64,000 nt of DNA from [Empedobacter] haloabium (GTDB lineage: Bacteria > Pseudomonadota > Gammaproteobacteria > Burkholderiales > Burkholderiaceae_D): positions 1,178,001 through 1,242,000 of the forward strand of contig CP136508.1 in the NCBI GenBank assembly GCA_008011715.2, read 5' to 3'. How positions within the stretch are numbered: the first letter of the stretch is position 1; the number at the start of each line of letters is the position of its first letter. The position numbers were made by a program, and so were the translations under genes. The notes below the pieces were generated by a model. It had not been told where the DNA came from. It did not search any database and was given only the letters and a program-made list of their open reading frames with translations. This document shows positions 1 to 9,719 of this stretch, piece after piece.

Positions 1-238
1 CACGTTCGATACGGATGAGTGTTAATTGCAGCTCGATAGTGACGTTGGTGCGCGCACCGAAACGGTGCGGGACGGCGCGAAGGCGCCAATAAAAAATCTC
101 TGGCGTCAAGCTGTCAGATTTCGCATTCGTGTCATTATTGAGACAGTTGTGACACAAATGAAGTAATAATGTGCGATGTTGAGGCGGCAGTCGCGCCGCA
201 TGCGCCTGCCTGCCGCCACCTCGTCAAACTTGCAGACG
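1..238. other. Left-edge intergenic region, no gene seen
   Basis: No reading frame here has a credible start, ribosome site and length. The stretch is less GC-rich than its surroundings around 95-180. It lies downstream of the first TonB-dependent receptor, past that gene's terminator. It may carry the promoter of a minus-strand gene lying left of the window, but I could not define -35 and -10 boxes. Confidence 0.4.
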
Positions 239-269
239 AAAAAAAAGGCGGCGCAAGCGCGCCGCCTTT
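239..269 (-). terminator. Intrinsic terminator of first TBDR
   Basis: An 11-bp stem (244-254 pairing with 259-269) has a four-base loop. Read on the minus strand, it is followed by a run of eight T. It lies 25 bases past the stop codon of the receptor gene. Confidence 0.85.
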
Positions 270-293
270 CAACCTTGATCCGAAGCCTGCGGC

Positions 294-3068
294 TTAGAAG
301 CGGTAGGCGCCGGACAGATAGAACTGGCGGCCCAGCGCGCTCGAGTACGACGGGTTGTAGCCCACCTGGTGCGGCCCCGCGGTACGCAGCGAAAACGGCG
401 GATTGCGGTCGAACAGGTTGATCACGCCGACCGTGATCTCGGTCTTCGCCATCGGGCGGTACGCCAGCTGGTAGTCGAACGTCGTGTAGCTCGGCACGCG
501 CAGGGTCACGGCGTGGCATTCGTTCGGCGAGCCGGCCACGATCACAGCGCAGTCATCGACAGTCTGCTCCTTGTCGATGTAGCCGTTGCGGTAGGCCGCC
601 GTCAGCGTGTGCGTGAACTGCTTCGTCTCGAACGACGACGACGCCTTGACGATGTGGCGGAAGCTGACCTTGTCGTCGATGCCGTAACGGTTCAGGCTGG
701 TGGTCCACTCGTCGCTGGTGCCCGGCACGGTGTAGCGCGAACGGATCAGGTAGGTGCCGGCCAGGCGGCTGGTCAGCTTGCCGCCGTAGACGTTGAGCTT
801 GTGCGTGAAGTCATAGTCGATGCCACGGTTCTCGCGCTGGCCGATATTGATCGGCAGCAGCTTGACCGCCAGCACGTCCTGGCCCGTCGCGTTCAGGTGC
901 TTGGTCGTGTACAGGTCGGCGTACTTGCCCGGATTGTCGAAGATGTCGGCCTCGTTCACTTCGGTGACCTGGTCGCTGATCTTCACGTTCCACAGGTCGA
1001 TGGCCATCGAGATGCTGTTGGTCGGCTCCCACACGGTGCCGATCGACCACTGCTTCGACTTTTCGGGCTTCAGGTTCGGGTTACCGCCGCGGAACGCCTC
1101 GAACTGCTGGCGGCCGACATTGTTGCAGTACGATGCCAGCGGGTGCGTCGTGCCCGTCAGCGGGCACTGGTAATTGCCGCCGGTGACGCCCCAGTCTTCC
1201 TGCACGCCGGCGATTTCCTGCATCGACGCGGCGCGGAAGCCCGTGCCAGCGGCCGCGCGGAACATCAGGCTCTTGGTCGCCGAGTACTTGCCGGACAACT
1301 TCCAGGTGGTGGCGTTTTCCTTGTTGCCGATCTTCTGGCCCGACAGCCTGTCCTTGACGGCGCCGATCTGGTCGTAACGCACGGAACCGGTCAGTTCCAG
1401 CTGCTTCGACACCGGCATCATCAGTTCGGCGTAGGCGCCGGCGTTGTCGCGCTCGTAGCCGCTGTCGACGGCACCGCCGTCACCCAGCAGCGCGGCGTTC
1501 AGCGCCACGTCTTCCTGCGCCATCGTGTAGGCCGTGTTGCGGTAGTCGACGCCGACGCCCAGCATCGCCGTGCCGCCCGGCAGTGCGAAGGCGGAGCGCG
1601 AGCCGCGCGCATCCCAGCCCTTCATCGTCACCGTCTGCGTGTTGTACAGGCCGGAGAAGTCGCTGGCGCGCAGCGCCGCGCGGGTGGCGTCCGAAACGGT
1701 GCCGGCGAACGGATCGATGGTGCCCGCTTCGATGGCGGCCTGGAACTTGTCCGCCCATGGCGTGCCGCTGACGTAGTCCGTCTTCTGCTTGTTGCGCGAC
1801 CAGGTCAGTGCCGAGTTGACGTCCCAGCCGAACGCGCTGCCGTCGACGCCGACGACCAGGTGCGTGGCCTTGGTGCCGTAGTCGTAGACGCGGTTGCCAA
1901 GGCCGGTGGCGCGGTAGTTGGCGACGACGTCGGCGACGTTGGCGGCTTGGTCCGCCGTCAGGTTCGGCAGGATGTACTGGTTGTACAGCGAGGAACCGGG
2001 CGTGATCGAGAACTGCGCCGGCAGCGGCGCGATGCTGGCGCGCACGGTCGCTTCCGTGTAGGCGAAGTCATAGAAGGCGTTGAAGCCGCTCTGGCCCAGC
2101 TTCATGCTGCCGGAGCTGAACAGCGCGTCGCGCCTGGTTTCCGGGTTGATCTCGATGGTGGACGCGGAGTCGAACCAGCAGTTGCCGTCCGCGTAGAAGT
2201 CGTGGTTCAGCGGCGCGCAGCCGCCGTGGGCCAGCGCGTAGGGGTTCAGGTTGACCGATTCCGTGGCGTCGCCGGTCTTGTACTTGACGGTGGCGTTGGC
2301 AGGGATGGCGCGCGCCGAGCCGTTGATGAACTGCAGCGCGCGGCCGGTGACCGGATCGGTGAAGTTGATGATGCCGGTCCTGGCGAAGTCGCGCTGCGAG
2401 GCCTTCAGCGCCTTCTGCTCGTCGTGGCTGGCGGAGAAGAACACGCTGTAGCCGTCCTCTTCGAGGTCGCCGAAGCCCTTCGAGATCGACACCGAATTCG
2501 AGGCGCCGCCGGCTTCCTGCGGGCGATTGTACTTGGCGTTGATGTCCCAGTCGGTGGCGCCTTTCTTCAGGATGAAGTTGATGACGCCGGCGATCGCGTC
2601 CGCGCCGTACAGGGCGGAAGCGCCATCCGTCAGCACTTCCACGCGCTCGATGGCCGACAGCGGAATGGCATTGAGGTCGATGGTGGTGCCCGAGTTGGCC
2701 GGCGCCACGCGGCGACCGTTCAGCAGCACGAGGGTGTAGGCCGAGCCGATGTCGTGGATCGACGCGGTGGTCACGCCGCCACCGCCGCCGCCGACCGAGT
2801 CGGCCGCCACGGAGAAGCCCTGCATGGCGGGAATCTGCTGGATGAAGTCCGTCACGGTGGAGACGCCGGACTTCTTGATGTCCTTCTGGTTGAACGACTG
2901 CACCGGCAGCGACGCCTCGGCGGCGATGCGCTTGATGGAGGAGCCGGTAATTTCGATGCGCTGCATGGGCTGTTCGGCGGCTTCCTGCGCGGACGCGGCA
3001 TGCATGCCCATGGCCAGGCCACCCGCGAACATCATGCGCAGGGAGCGAGACAGTACTTTCTCAATCAT
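294..3068 (-). CDS. TonB-dependent outer-membrane receptor
   Basis: A 924-residue outer-membrane receptor that would import a ligand using energy from TonB-ExbBD. The start at 3068 is chosen because AAAGAAG precedes it and a signal peptide follows (MIEKVLSRSLRMMFAGG, cleavage after SAQ). After the signal comes the motif MQRIEITGSSIKR, typical of a proteobacterial TBDR subfamily. The plug domain is at about 50-170, with LVLLNGRRVAP and GADAIAGVINFILKKG. The 22-strand barrel ends in a terminal aromatic residue (SGAYRF). It belongs to the same family as the next two receptors but is clearly more distant from them than they are from each other. The ligand cannot be read from sequence; peptide or carbohydrate are both possible. 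It probably has its own promoter, because a terminator-bearing gap separates it from the upstream receptor. Confidence 0.9.
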   Translation of the reverse strand: MIEKVLSRSLRMMFAGGLAMGMHAASAQEAAEQPMQRIEITGSSIKRIAAEASLPVQSFNQKDIKKSGVSTVTDFIQQIPAMQGFSVAADSVGGGGGGVTTASIHDIGSAYTLVLLNGRRVAPANSGTTIDLNAIPLSAIERVEVLTDGASALYGADAIAGVINFILKKGATDWDINAKYNRPQEAGGASNSVSISKGFGDLEEDGYSVFFSASHDEQKALKASQRDFARTGIINFTDPVTGRALQFINGSARAIPANATVKYKTGDATESVNLNPYALAHGGCAPLNHDFYADGNCWFDSASTIEINPETRRDALFSSGSMKLGQSGFNAFYDFAYTEATVRASIAPLPAQFSITPGSSLYNQYILPNLTADQAANVADVVANYRATGLGNRVYDYGTKATHLVVGVDGSAFGWDVNSALTWSRNKQKTDYVSGTPWADKFQAAIEAGTIDPFAGTVSDATRAALRASDFSGLYNTQTVTMKGWDARGSRSAFALPGGTAMLGVGVDYRNTAYTMAQEDVALNAALLGDGGAVDSGYERDNAGAYAELMMPVSKQLELTGSVRYDQIGAVKDRLSGQKIGNKENATTWKLSGKYSATKSLMFRAAAGTGFRAASMQEIAGVQEDWGVTGGNYQCPLTGTTHPLASYCNNVGRQQFEAFRGGNPNLKPEKSKQWSIGTVWEPTNSISMAIDLWNVKISDQVTEVNEADIFDNPGKYADLYTTKHLNATGQDVLAVKLLPINIGQRENRGIDYDFTHKLNVYGGKLTSRLAGTYLIRSRYTVPGTSDEWTTSLNRYGIDDKVSFRHIVKASSSFETKQFTHTLTAAYRNGYIDKEQTVDDCAVIVAGSPNECHAVTLRVPSYTTFDYQLAYRPMAKTEITVGVINLFDRNPPFSLRTAGPHQVGYNPSYSSALGRQFYLSGAYRF

Positions 3069-3223
3069 TGCTACTTCTTTCGGTAAATACCAACAACAAA
3101 ACAACTTCGCCGGGTCGGCGGAGGAGGCGCAGCCCACTGCTGCTTAACTCGTGGTTACTTTCGTGTAGTGACTTCGAGCCCGCGTAAATCCTTGCAAATT
3201 CTCACCAAAAATCACGGGGCCTG

Positions 3224-3254
3224 TATCAAACCATCACGAGCGTTGTTTTGTCAA
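3224..3254 (-). promoter_or_regulatory. Possible promoter of first TBDR
   Basis: A perfect -35 hexamer TTGACA lies at 3249-3254 (minus strand) in an AT-rich patch about 180 bases upstream of the receptor start. The matching -10 is poor: TTTGAT or TTGATA, 18-19 bases further on. The long leader and weak -10 make this tentative. Confidence 0.3.
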
Positions 3255-3370
3255 TTTTTGTTTGGTTAAGGAAAGAAAAGCTGGCAATTTTTGCCAAAGA
3301 TTTGTGTCATGGCAGCGACGTTGCTTCTTGGAATTGGTATATACATTAACAAAAATTACGGAGCTGAAGC

Positions 3371-3397
3371 AAAAAAAAAGCGGCCCGAAGGCCGCTT
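3371..3397 (-). terminator. Intrinsic terminator of second TBDR
   Basis: An 8-bp stem (3378-3385 with 3390-3397) around a CGAA loop is followed on the minus strand by nine T. It lies about 80 bases past the receptor stop, beyond a palindromic repeat at 3428-3454. Confidence 0.85.
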
Positions 3398-3427
3398 GCC
3401 AGATGCGCTACCCCAACTGCAATGGCC

Positions 3428-3454
3428 GGGGGCGGACCCGCCGGGTCCGACCCC
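3428..3454. repeat. Palindromic GGGTCSGACCC-type repeat
   Basis: Two arms, the right one reading GGGTCCGACCCC, flank a GCC centre; the left arm has a small defect. It is nearly the same sequence as 51508-51534 and similar to 14332-14356. It lies 24 bases past the stop codon of the second receptor. Confidence 0.7.
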
Positions 3455-3477
3455 AGTTCCTGCCGTGGGGTAAGCAA

Positions 3478-6264
3478 TCAGAAGAACTTGTACTGCGCGC
3501 CGAACTTGAAGTAACGGCCTACCGCGCCGGAATTATCCAGCGGGTTGAAGCTCATGCCGCCATAGGTCAGCGGATCGAGCGGCGCCACCTTGTCGAACAC
3601 GTTGGCGACGGATGCGAACATCGTCAGCTGCTTCGACACGTTCCAGCGGGTCGACAGGTCGACCGTTGTGAACGAGGCCAGCTTGCAGCCGTTCGGCGCC
3701 ACGGTGCCGTCGGCGAACTGGCTGGCGCACGGTGCGCCTTCGTAGCGGATGTTCTTCATGCTGTCGCGCCAGTTGGCCGTGCCGCTGAAGTTCCAGGCGC
3801 CGATGTCCCACGAGGCGGTCAGGTTCAGCTTGTTCTTCGGCGTGCCCATGCAGTTCGACGTGTCGCAGTTGCCGTGCGTGCCGGCGAACTGGTAGCGCAG
3901 CGTGTCGGACTCGGCGCGCAGGAACGAGGCGATGTGCGTCCACGTCAGGCCGATGGTGGCCTTGCCGTATTCGCCCAGGCGCAGGCGCTGCTTGATTTCG
4001 ACGTCGACGCCGGAGACTTCCGTGAACGACGAGTTGCGGTAGGCACCCTGTACCACCAGCAGCGTGCCGCTGTTCGGGATGACGTTGCCGGCAGCGTCCT
4101 TCAGGTTGTTGTCGTTACGCACGGCGCCCGGACGGGTGGCCGCTTCCGCGTACGAGACCGGGTTGATCTCGTTCTCACGCTTGATCTTGAAGCCGTCCAC
4201 CGCCAGGCTGGTGCCGTCGAACGGGTCCCATACCAGGCCCAGCGTGTAGCCTTTCGACTCTTCCGGCTTCAGGTCCGGGTTGCCGATCTTGATCGAGCTG
4301 ATCGAGATCGAGCAGTCGCCCTGGCTGGCGCCGGCGATTGGCGTCGGCACGCCGGCCGCGTTGGTCGGGCAGCGCACCGGGTCCTGCACGGAAGCCGAGC
4401 CGGTGGCCTGGCTGCGCGTGTTGTTTTCGGCGGCGCTCGGGGCGCGGAAGCCTTCCGTGTAGGTGCCGCGCAGCGCGAACGTCTTCACCGGGGTCCACTT
4501 GATGCCCAGCTTCGGCGTGGTCGAATTGAACTTGTCGTAGTGGTCGTAGCGCAGCGCGCCCGTCAGCTCGACCGATTTCAGGATCGGCGCCAGTGCTTCG
4601 ATGTAGACGGCGGAGACCTTGCTGTCGCCGAACGCGGCCGTGTAGCTGGAGTTGATCGAGCCGTCTTCCGATCCGCCGAACGATGGGTTGTTCAGCTTTT
4701 CCTGGCGGTGTTCGCCGCCGATGGCCAGGCCGACGTTACCGCCCGGCAGCGCCAACGGCAGCTCGCGGGTGGCCTTGAAGTCGACGATGTCCAGCTTGGT
4801 CGTGGAATGCGACGTGGCGGTACGGGTCAGCGCGGAATACAGCGCCGGCGAGTTCTTGCCGGCCTGGGCGCCGATGTAGTACGGGAACAGCGAGCTGGCC
4901 GGATTGGACAGCGCGTCGTTCAGCACCTTCATGTTGATCATATTGGTCCACGCCAGGTCCAGCTTGGACTCGGAATGCGTGTAGCCGGTTTCCCAGTCCC
5001 AGCCCGCGTTGTTGCCCTTCAGGCCGACGACGAAGCGGTTGAATGTGTTCTTGGCGTTGCGTACCGAAGGACCGACGTCGAACATCGAGTAGCGCAGGCG
5101 CACGTCCTGGCCGTAGGGATTCTGCGGGTGGCTCGCGTCCATATTGATCAGCGAGCCGTAGTTGATCAGCTGCGGCACGTTGTTCGCGCCCGGGAAGATG
5201 ATCGTGCCCGACGTCGAACCCGGCGTCATCGTGAACGAGGAACGACGCTCCGAGTAGCCCAGCTCCGTGTAGGCCTGCAGGTTCGGATTGATCTGCCAGG
5301 TGCCGCGGGTGTACAGGTTGAGCGACTCGATTTCAGGCTGCATCGAGCGGAACTGGTCCTGGTGCCAGACGCAGCCGCCGCGCGGGTCGCCCTGGACGGA
5401 CTTGGAGAAGTTGGCGCAGCCTGGCAGCGAGACGTACTGGCCCGTGGCCGGGTTCAGCAGCGAGCCGGTCGGGGAGGGCGACGCGGCGCCGTTGCTGATG
5501 TAGCCGGCCGCATACTGCGTCGGCAGGCCATAGCCCCATGGACGGATGTCGCCGTGGCCGATCCAGTCGCGGCCGGCGCGCTGGGACGCCTTCAGCTCGT
5601 CCGACTGGCTGTACTCGGCGTTGACGACCCAGTTGTACTTGTCTTCGTCCAGGTCGCCCTGCCCGTAGGTGATCGAGGCCTTGTTCTGCTTGGCGTCGTC
5701 ATAGCGCGACCAGCCGGTCTCGCCACGCACTTGCAGGCCCGTGAAGTCCTTGCGCAGGATGATGTTGACGACGCCGGCAATCGCGTCGGCACCGTACAGC
5801 GAGGAAGCGCCGTCCTTCAGGATCTCGATCCGCTCGACGATCTGCATCGGCACGGTGGAGAGGTCGGTAAAGCTCTTCTGGCCGTCGTCGGCGCGGGCAT
5901 ACGGCGCCATGCGGCGACCGTTCAACAGCACCAGCGTCGAGGTGGCGCCCAGGCCGCGCAGCGAGATCGCGGTGGAGCCGGCGGCGAAGCCGGAGCCGAA
6001 GCTGGTCGGCAGCGAGCCGGCGCCATCCACGGTCAGGGTCTGCAGATATTCGGCCACGGTGGCCTTGCCCGAGCGCAGCAGCTCATCGCTGTTGATCACG
6101 GTGACCGGCGAAGCGGTCTCGGCGGTCGCGCGCTTGATGCTCGACCCGGTGATTTCCACGCGCTGCATCGGCGCATCCTGCGCCAGCGCGGGCAGGGCGG
6201 CACCCATCCCGGCTGCCGCGAAGAGCAGTCGCACGGAACGTGCCATCATTTTTTCCATCATCAT
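3478..6264 (-). CDS. TonB-dependent outer-membrane receptor (paralogue 1 of a pair)
   Basis: A 928-residue receptor. The start is the first of three adjacent ATG codons, placed six bases after GGAGG. A signal peptide (to ALAQDA) is followed by MQRVEITGSSIKRATAETAS. The plug lies at about 45-170 (LVLLNGRRMAPYARADD, GADAIAGVVNIILRKDF), and the barrel ends GAQYKFF with the usual C-terminal Phe. It is very like the receptor at 6693-9473 along its whole length, including the barrel strands and the cysteine-bearing loop HGNCDTSNCMGTPKNK. The two look like a tandem duplication. Ligand unknown. It is followed by a repeat and a terminator, so it is probably transcribed separately from the first receptor. 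Confidence 0.92.
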   Translation of the reverse strand: MMMEKMMARSVRLLFAAAGMGAALPALAQDAPMQRVEITGSSIKRATAETASPVTVINSDELLRSGKATVAEYLQTLTVDGAGSLPTSFGSGFAAGSTAISLRGLGATSTLVLLNGRRMAPYARADDGQKSFTDLSTVPMQIVERIEILKDGASSLYGADAIAGVVNIILRKDFTGLQVRGETGWSRYDDAKQNKASITYGQGDLDEDKYNWVVNAEYSQSDELKASQRAGRDWIGHGDIRPWGYGLPTQYAAGYISNGAASPSPTGSLLNPATGQYVSLPGCANFSKSVQGDPRGGCVWHQDQFRSMQPEIESLNLYTRGTWQINPNLQAYTELGYSERRSSFTMTPGSTSGTIIFPGANNVPQLINYGSLINMDASHPQNPYGQDVRLRYSMFDVGPSVRNAKNTFNRFVVGLKGNNAGWDWETGYTHSESKLDLAWTNMINMKVLNDALSNPASSLFPYYIGAQAGKNSPALYSALTRTATSHSTTKLDIVDFKATRELPLALPGGNVGLAIGGEHRQEKLNNPSFGGSEDGSINSSYTAAFGDSKVSAVYIEALAPILKSVELTGALRYDHYDKFNSTTPKLGIKWTPVKTFALRGTYTEGFRAPSAAENNTRSQATGSASVQDPVRCPTNAAGVPTPIAGASQGDCSISISSIKIGNPDLKPEESKGYTLGLVWDPFDGTSLAVDGFKIKRENEINPVSYAEAATRPGAVRNDNNLKDAAGNVIPNSGTLLVVQGAYRNSSFTEVSGVDVEIKQRLRLGEYGKATIGLTWTHIASFLRAESDTLRYQFAGTHGNCDTSNCMGTPKNKLNLTASWDIGAWNFSGTANWRDSMKNIRYEGAPCASQFADGTVAPNGCKLASFTTVDLSTRWNVSKQLTMFASVANVFDKVAPLDPLTYGGMSFNPLDNSGAVGRYFKFGAQYKFF

Positions 6265-6591
6265 GTACTGCCTCCAAGATTGAACGAACCTGTAACAAGC
6301 GGTATTGCTTGAGGTGACGTTGTCTGAAGGAACTGTCTATGCAGGCCCTTCAGGGAGGGCATCAGAACAGAGGGAAGTGGCGGGCGTCAATCGTAAAGTT
6401 GTACTGGAGAATGTAACTGGATGTAACGGTTGCGGGAGGGATGGAAGCGTTTCCGAATTTTATTTGCAATATTGCGATTATGTCGCGATATCGTACGCTG
6501 TGGAGTTGCATCGCCGTATAGATGGGAGGCGGCAGGGTGTGAGATCCGTATTTCTGCGTATGTGGCACATCCGCTACAAGATGAGAGCTTA

Positions 6592-6685
6592 GGGTCTGTC
6601 CCCTGGGGACTGACCCTGAAGTTTGGCTTCCATGTGCTCGGTCGGTATGAAAACTTCGGGGTCAGTCCCCGTTGGGGACAGACCC
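6592..6685. repeat. Nested inverted repeat at TBDR 3' end
   Basis: The outer arms are perfect: GGGTCTGTCCCC at 6592-6603 and GGGGACAGACCC at 6674-6685. The inner 20-base arms (6605-6624 and 6651-6670) contain GACTGACCC and GGGTCAGTC and pair with one mismatch. The central 26 bases are unpaired. It ends 8 bases before the stop codon of the third receptor. The inner and right-hand parts recur at 18777-18856, and a degenerate form occurs at 26493-26617. Confidence 0.8.
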
Positions 6686-6692
6686 CTGCCGC

Positions 6693-9473
6693 TTAGAAGA
6701 ACTTGTAGTGCGCCCCCACCTTGAAATACCGCCCGATCGCGCCGGAAGCATCCATCGGGTTGTAGCTGATGCCGCCATACGTGAGCGGATCGAGCGGCGC
6801 CACCTTGTCCGTCACGTTGTTGACCGAGGCGAACAAGGTCAGCTGCTTGCTGACGGCAAAGCGCGTGGACAGGTCCAGGGTCGTGAACGAGGCGATCTCG
6901 CAGTCTTTCGTGCCCGGCTGGCCGTTGGCCAGCGTGGACCCGCACTCGCGGCCCTCGTACAGGATGTTCTTCATCTTGTCGCGCCAGTTTAGGTTGGCGT
7001 TGACGTTCCAGGCGCCGATGTCCCACGTGGCCGTGGCGTTGACCTTGTTCTTCGGCGTGCCCGCGCAGTTGGACGTGTCGCAGTTGCCGTGCGTGCCGGC
7101 GAACTGGTAGGAGGTCGTCGCCGATTCCTGCCGCTTCCACGAAGCGGTATGGCTGATGACGACGCCCAGGTTCAGCCGGCCGTAGTCGCCCAGGCGCAGG
7201 CGCTGGCGCACGTCCAGGTCCACGCCCGACACTTCGGTGAAGCTGGAGTTGCGGTAGGGCGCTTGCGTCATGATCAAGGTGCCCGAGTTCGGGATCACGA
7301 CACCGTTGACGACCAGGTTGTTGTCCGAGCGGATCGCGGTCGGCAATGCGGCCGCCTCGTTGTACGGCATCGGGTTGATCTCGTTGCTGCGCTTGATCTT
7401 CCAGCCGTCCAGCGCGATGCTGCTGCCGTCGAACGGGTCCCACACGAGGCCCAGCGAGTAACCCTTCGACGTTTCCGGCTGCAGGTTCGGGTTGCCGACC
7501 TTGACGGCCGCCACCGAGAAGCCGCAGTCGGTCAAGGTGGCGCCGCCGGCTGCCGGCTTGCCGCCCGGGCAGCGCACCGGATCGCTGACGGTGGAGTTGC
7601 CGGTCGATTGCGACGGGGCGCTGCTTTCCGCCGGACCTGGCGCGCGGAAGCCTTCCGTGTACGTGCCGCGCAGCGCGAACGCCCTGGTCGGGGTCCACTT
7701 GATGCCCGCCTTCGGCGTGGTCGAATTGAAGTTGTCGTACTTGTCGTAACGGACGGCGGCCGTCAGCTCCAGTCCTTTCAACAGCGGCGCCAGCAACTCC
7801 GCATACACGGCCGATACCTTCGAGTCGCCGAACGCGGCCACGTAGTTCGAGTTGATCGAGCCGTTTTCGGAACCGGACAGCGAAGGATTGGAGAGCTTCT
7901 GGCGCCGGTGTTCGGCGCCGACCGCCACGCCCAGGTTGCCGCCGGGGAGGGCGAACAGTTCGCGCGAGGCCTTGGCGTCGAACGAGGACAGGCTGCTGGT
8001 CGAATCGGACGTCGCATCGACCGCCAGCGCCGCGTACAGCGATGCCGGATTGCGATAGGCCTCGGCGCCCATGTAGTACGGGAAGTACTGCGAGGTGGGA
8101 TCGCTCAGCGCGGCGCGCATCACGTTCATGTTCAGCATGTTCGTATAGCGCAGCTGCAGCTCGGACTTCGAATAGGTGAAGCCGGCGTCATAGTCCCAGC
8201 CGAAGGCGTTGCCCTTGATGCCGGTGACGAAGCGCTTGAACGTGTTGTCGGCATGGCGCACGCTTGGGCCGATGTCGGCGGCCAGGTAGCGGATACGGGC
8301 CGGGGCGCCGAACGGATTCTGCGGATGGGTGGCGGCCAGCAGGTTCAGGTTGCCGTAGTTGATGAAGCCCTGCGGGTTCTGCGCATTGGGCGGGAACGCC
8401 ACGGTCGGCGTGAAGTGTGGCGGGATCATCGTGAACGACGTGTCGCGCTTCGAGTAGCCCAGCTCCACATAGGCTTGCGTGGCAGGGTTGACCTGGAAGG
8501 TGCCGCGTGTGTACAGGTTGAGCGACTCGATCTCCGGCTGCATGTCGCGCCACTGGCTGTGGTGGTACAGGCAGCCGCCGTTGGCGCCGGTCTGGTCGGT
8601 GGTCGGAGTCACGCTGGCGCAACCGGGCAGGCTCACGTAGTTGGTCGTGACGGGATTGCGGATGCTGCCGGCCGGGCTCTGGTTGGCATTGTTGGTGCCG
8701 GAGATGTAGCCGCCCGCGAACTGGGTGCCGACCGGGAAGCCCCAGGGACGCAGGTCGCCCATGCCGATGTGGCGCCGGCGGCCGGCGCGGTCGCTGTTGG
8801 CGATGCTGTCCGACTGGAAGTACTCGGCGTTGGCGACCCAGTTGTAGCGGTCCGCCTCCAGGTCGCCCCGGCCGTAGGTGATCGAAGCCTTGTTCTGCTT
8901 GCCGTCGTCGTAGCGCGACCAGCCCGTGTCGCCCTTGACTTCCAGGCCCTGGAAGTCCTTGCGGAGGATGATGTTGACGACGCCGGCGATGGCGTCGGCG
9001 CCATAGGTGGAAGAGGCGCCGTCCTTCAGGATCTCGATGCGTTCGACGATCTGCATCGGCACGGTGGAGAGGTCGGTAAAACTTTTCTGGCCGTCGTCGG
9101 CACGCGCGAACGGCGCCATGCGCCGGCCATTGAGCAGCACCAGCGTGGAAGTGGCGCCCAGCCCGCGCAGCGAGATGGCGGTGGAACCGGCGGCGAAGCC
9201 GTTGCCGAAGCCGGTCGGCAGCGAGCCGGCGCCGTCCACGGCCAGCGTTTGCAGGTATTCGGCGACGGTGCCCTTGCCCGAACGCAGCAGCTCGTCGCGG
9301 CCGACGACCTGCACCGGCGACGCCGTTTCGGCCGTCGCGCGCTTGATGCTGGAACCGGTGATCTCGACGCGCTGCATCGGCGCTTCGGGCTGCGCCTGGG
9401 CCAGGCCGGCCGCTGCGACCAGGCCGCCGGCACACAGCAGGCGTACGGAACGGGACAATCTTTTCTCTACCAT
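6693..9473 (-). CDS. TonB-dependent outer-membrane receptor (paralogue 2 of a pair)
   Basis: A 926-residue receptor. The start at 9473 lies six bases after GGAGG; the frame stays open upstream, but those codons have no ribosome site and no signal. The signal peptide ends near LAQAQ, then MQRVEITGSSIKRATAETAS. The plug (LRGLGATSTLVLLNGRRM, GADAIAGVVNIILRKDF) is almost the same as in the receptor at 3478-6264; the barrel differs more, mainly in presumed surface loops. That pattern fits duplication followed by change in ligand-binding parts. It is divergent from the peptide-type ABC transporter at 9720, with 246 bases between the starts, which may mean that the two handle the same class of ligand. 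Confidence 0.92.
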   Translation of the reverse strand: MVEKRLSRSVRLLCAGGLVAAAGLAQAQPEAPMQRVEITGSSIKRATAETASPVQVVGRDELLRSGKGTVAEYLQTLAVDGAGSLPTGFGNGFAAGSTAISLRGLGATSTLVLLNGRRMAPFARADDGQKSFTDLSTVPMQIVERIEILKDGASSTYGADAIAGVVNIILRKDFQGLEVKGDTGWSRYDDGKQNKASITYGRGDLEADRYNWVANAEYFQSDSIANSDRAGRRRHIGMGDLRPWGFPVGTQFAGGYISGTNNANQSPAGSIRNPVTTNYVSLPGCASVTPTTDQTGANGGCLYHHSQWRDMQPEIESLNLYTRGTFQVNPATQAYVELGYSKRDTSFTMIPPHFTPTVAFPPNAQNPQGFINYGNLNLLAATHPQNPFGAPARIRYLAADIGPSVRHADNTFKRFVTGIKGNAFGWDYDAGFTYSKSELQLRYTNMLNMNVMRAALSDPTSQYFPYYMGAEAYRNPASLYAALAVDATSDSTSSLSSFDAKASRELFALPGGNLGVAVGAEHRRQKLSNPSLSGSENGSINSNYVAAFGDSKVSAVYAELLAPLLKGLELTAAVRYDKYDNFNSTTPKAGIKWTPTRAFALRGTYTEGFRAPGPAESSAPSQSTGNSTVSDPVRCPGGKPAAGGATLTDCGFSVAAVKVGNPNLQPETSKGYSLGLVWDPFDGSSIALDGWKIKRSNEINPMPYNEAAALPTAIRSDNNLVVNGVVIPNSGTLIMTQAPYRNSSFTEVSGVDLDVRQRLRLGDYGRLNLGVVISHTASWKRQESATTSYQFAGTHGNCDTSNCAGTPKNKVNATATWDIGAWNVNANLNWRDKMKNILYEGRECGSTLANGQPGTKDCEIASFTTLDLSTRFAVSKQLTLFASVNNVTDKVAPLDPLTYGGISYNPMDASGAIGRYFKVGAHYKFF

Positions 9474-9719
9474 TTGCTGCCTCCACGTTGATTTGGGTTG
9501 CAATGCCAGGGGGCGAGGGGCGGAAGGCTCCTCGCCATCGCATGAAAGCACTGGTCGAGGATGTTTGTATAGATGCATCGACTTGCGGCTGAAAAGTTGT
9601 GGAAAATATACGACATCGTGCCGGGGCGCGACGTTCTCGCCGTGCGGCTGCAATTTCCTGCCTGGATGCGATATGATCCTGTGCCCCGCGTTACGTCTTT
9701 CGCAGCCGTTTGGAGCCCG

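Noticed and set aside
3262..6312. A 1016-codon plus-strand open frame opposite the second TBDR
   Set aside because: It is antisense to a receptor with clear signal peptide, plug and barrel. The translation has no recognisable features.
6385..6390. TTGACG on the minus strand as -35 of the second TBDR
   Set aside because: No acceptable -10 lies 16-18 bases downstream, and the distance to the start is about 120 bases.
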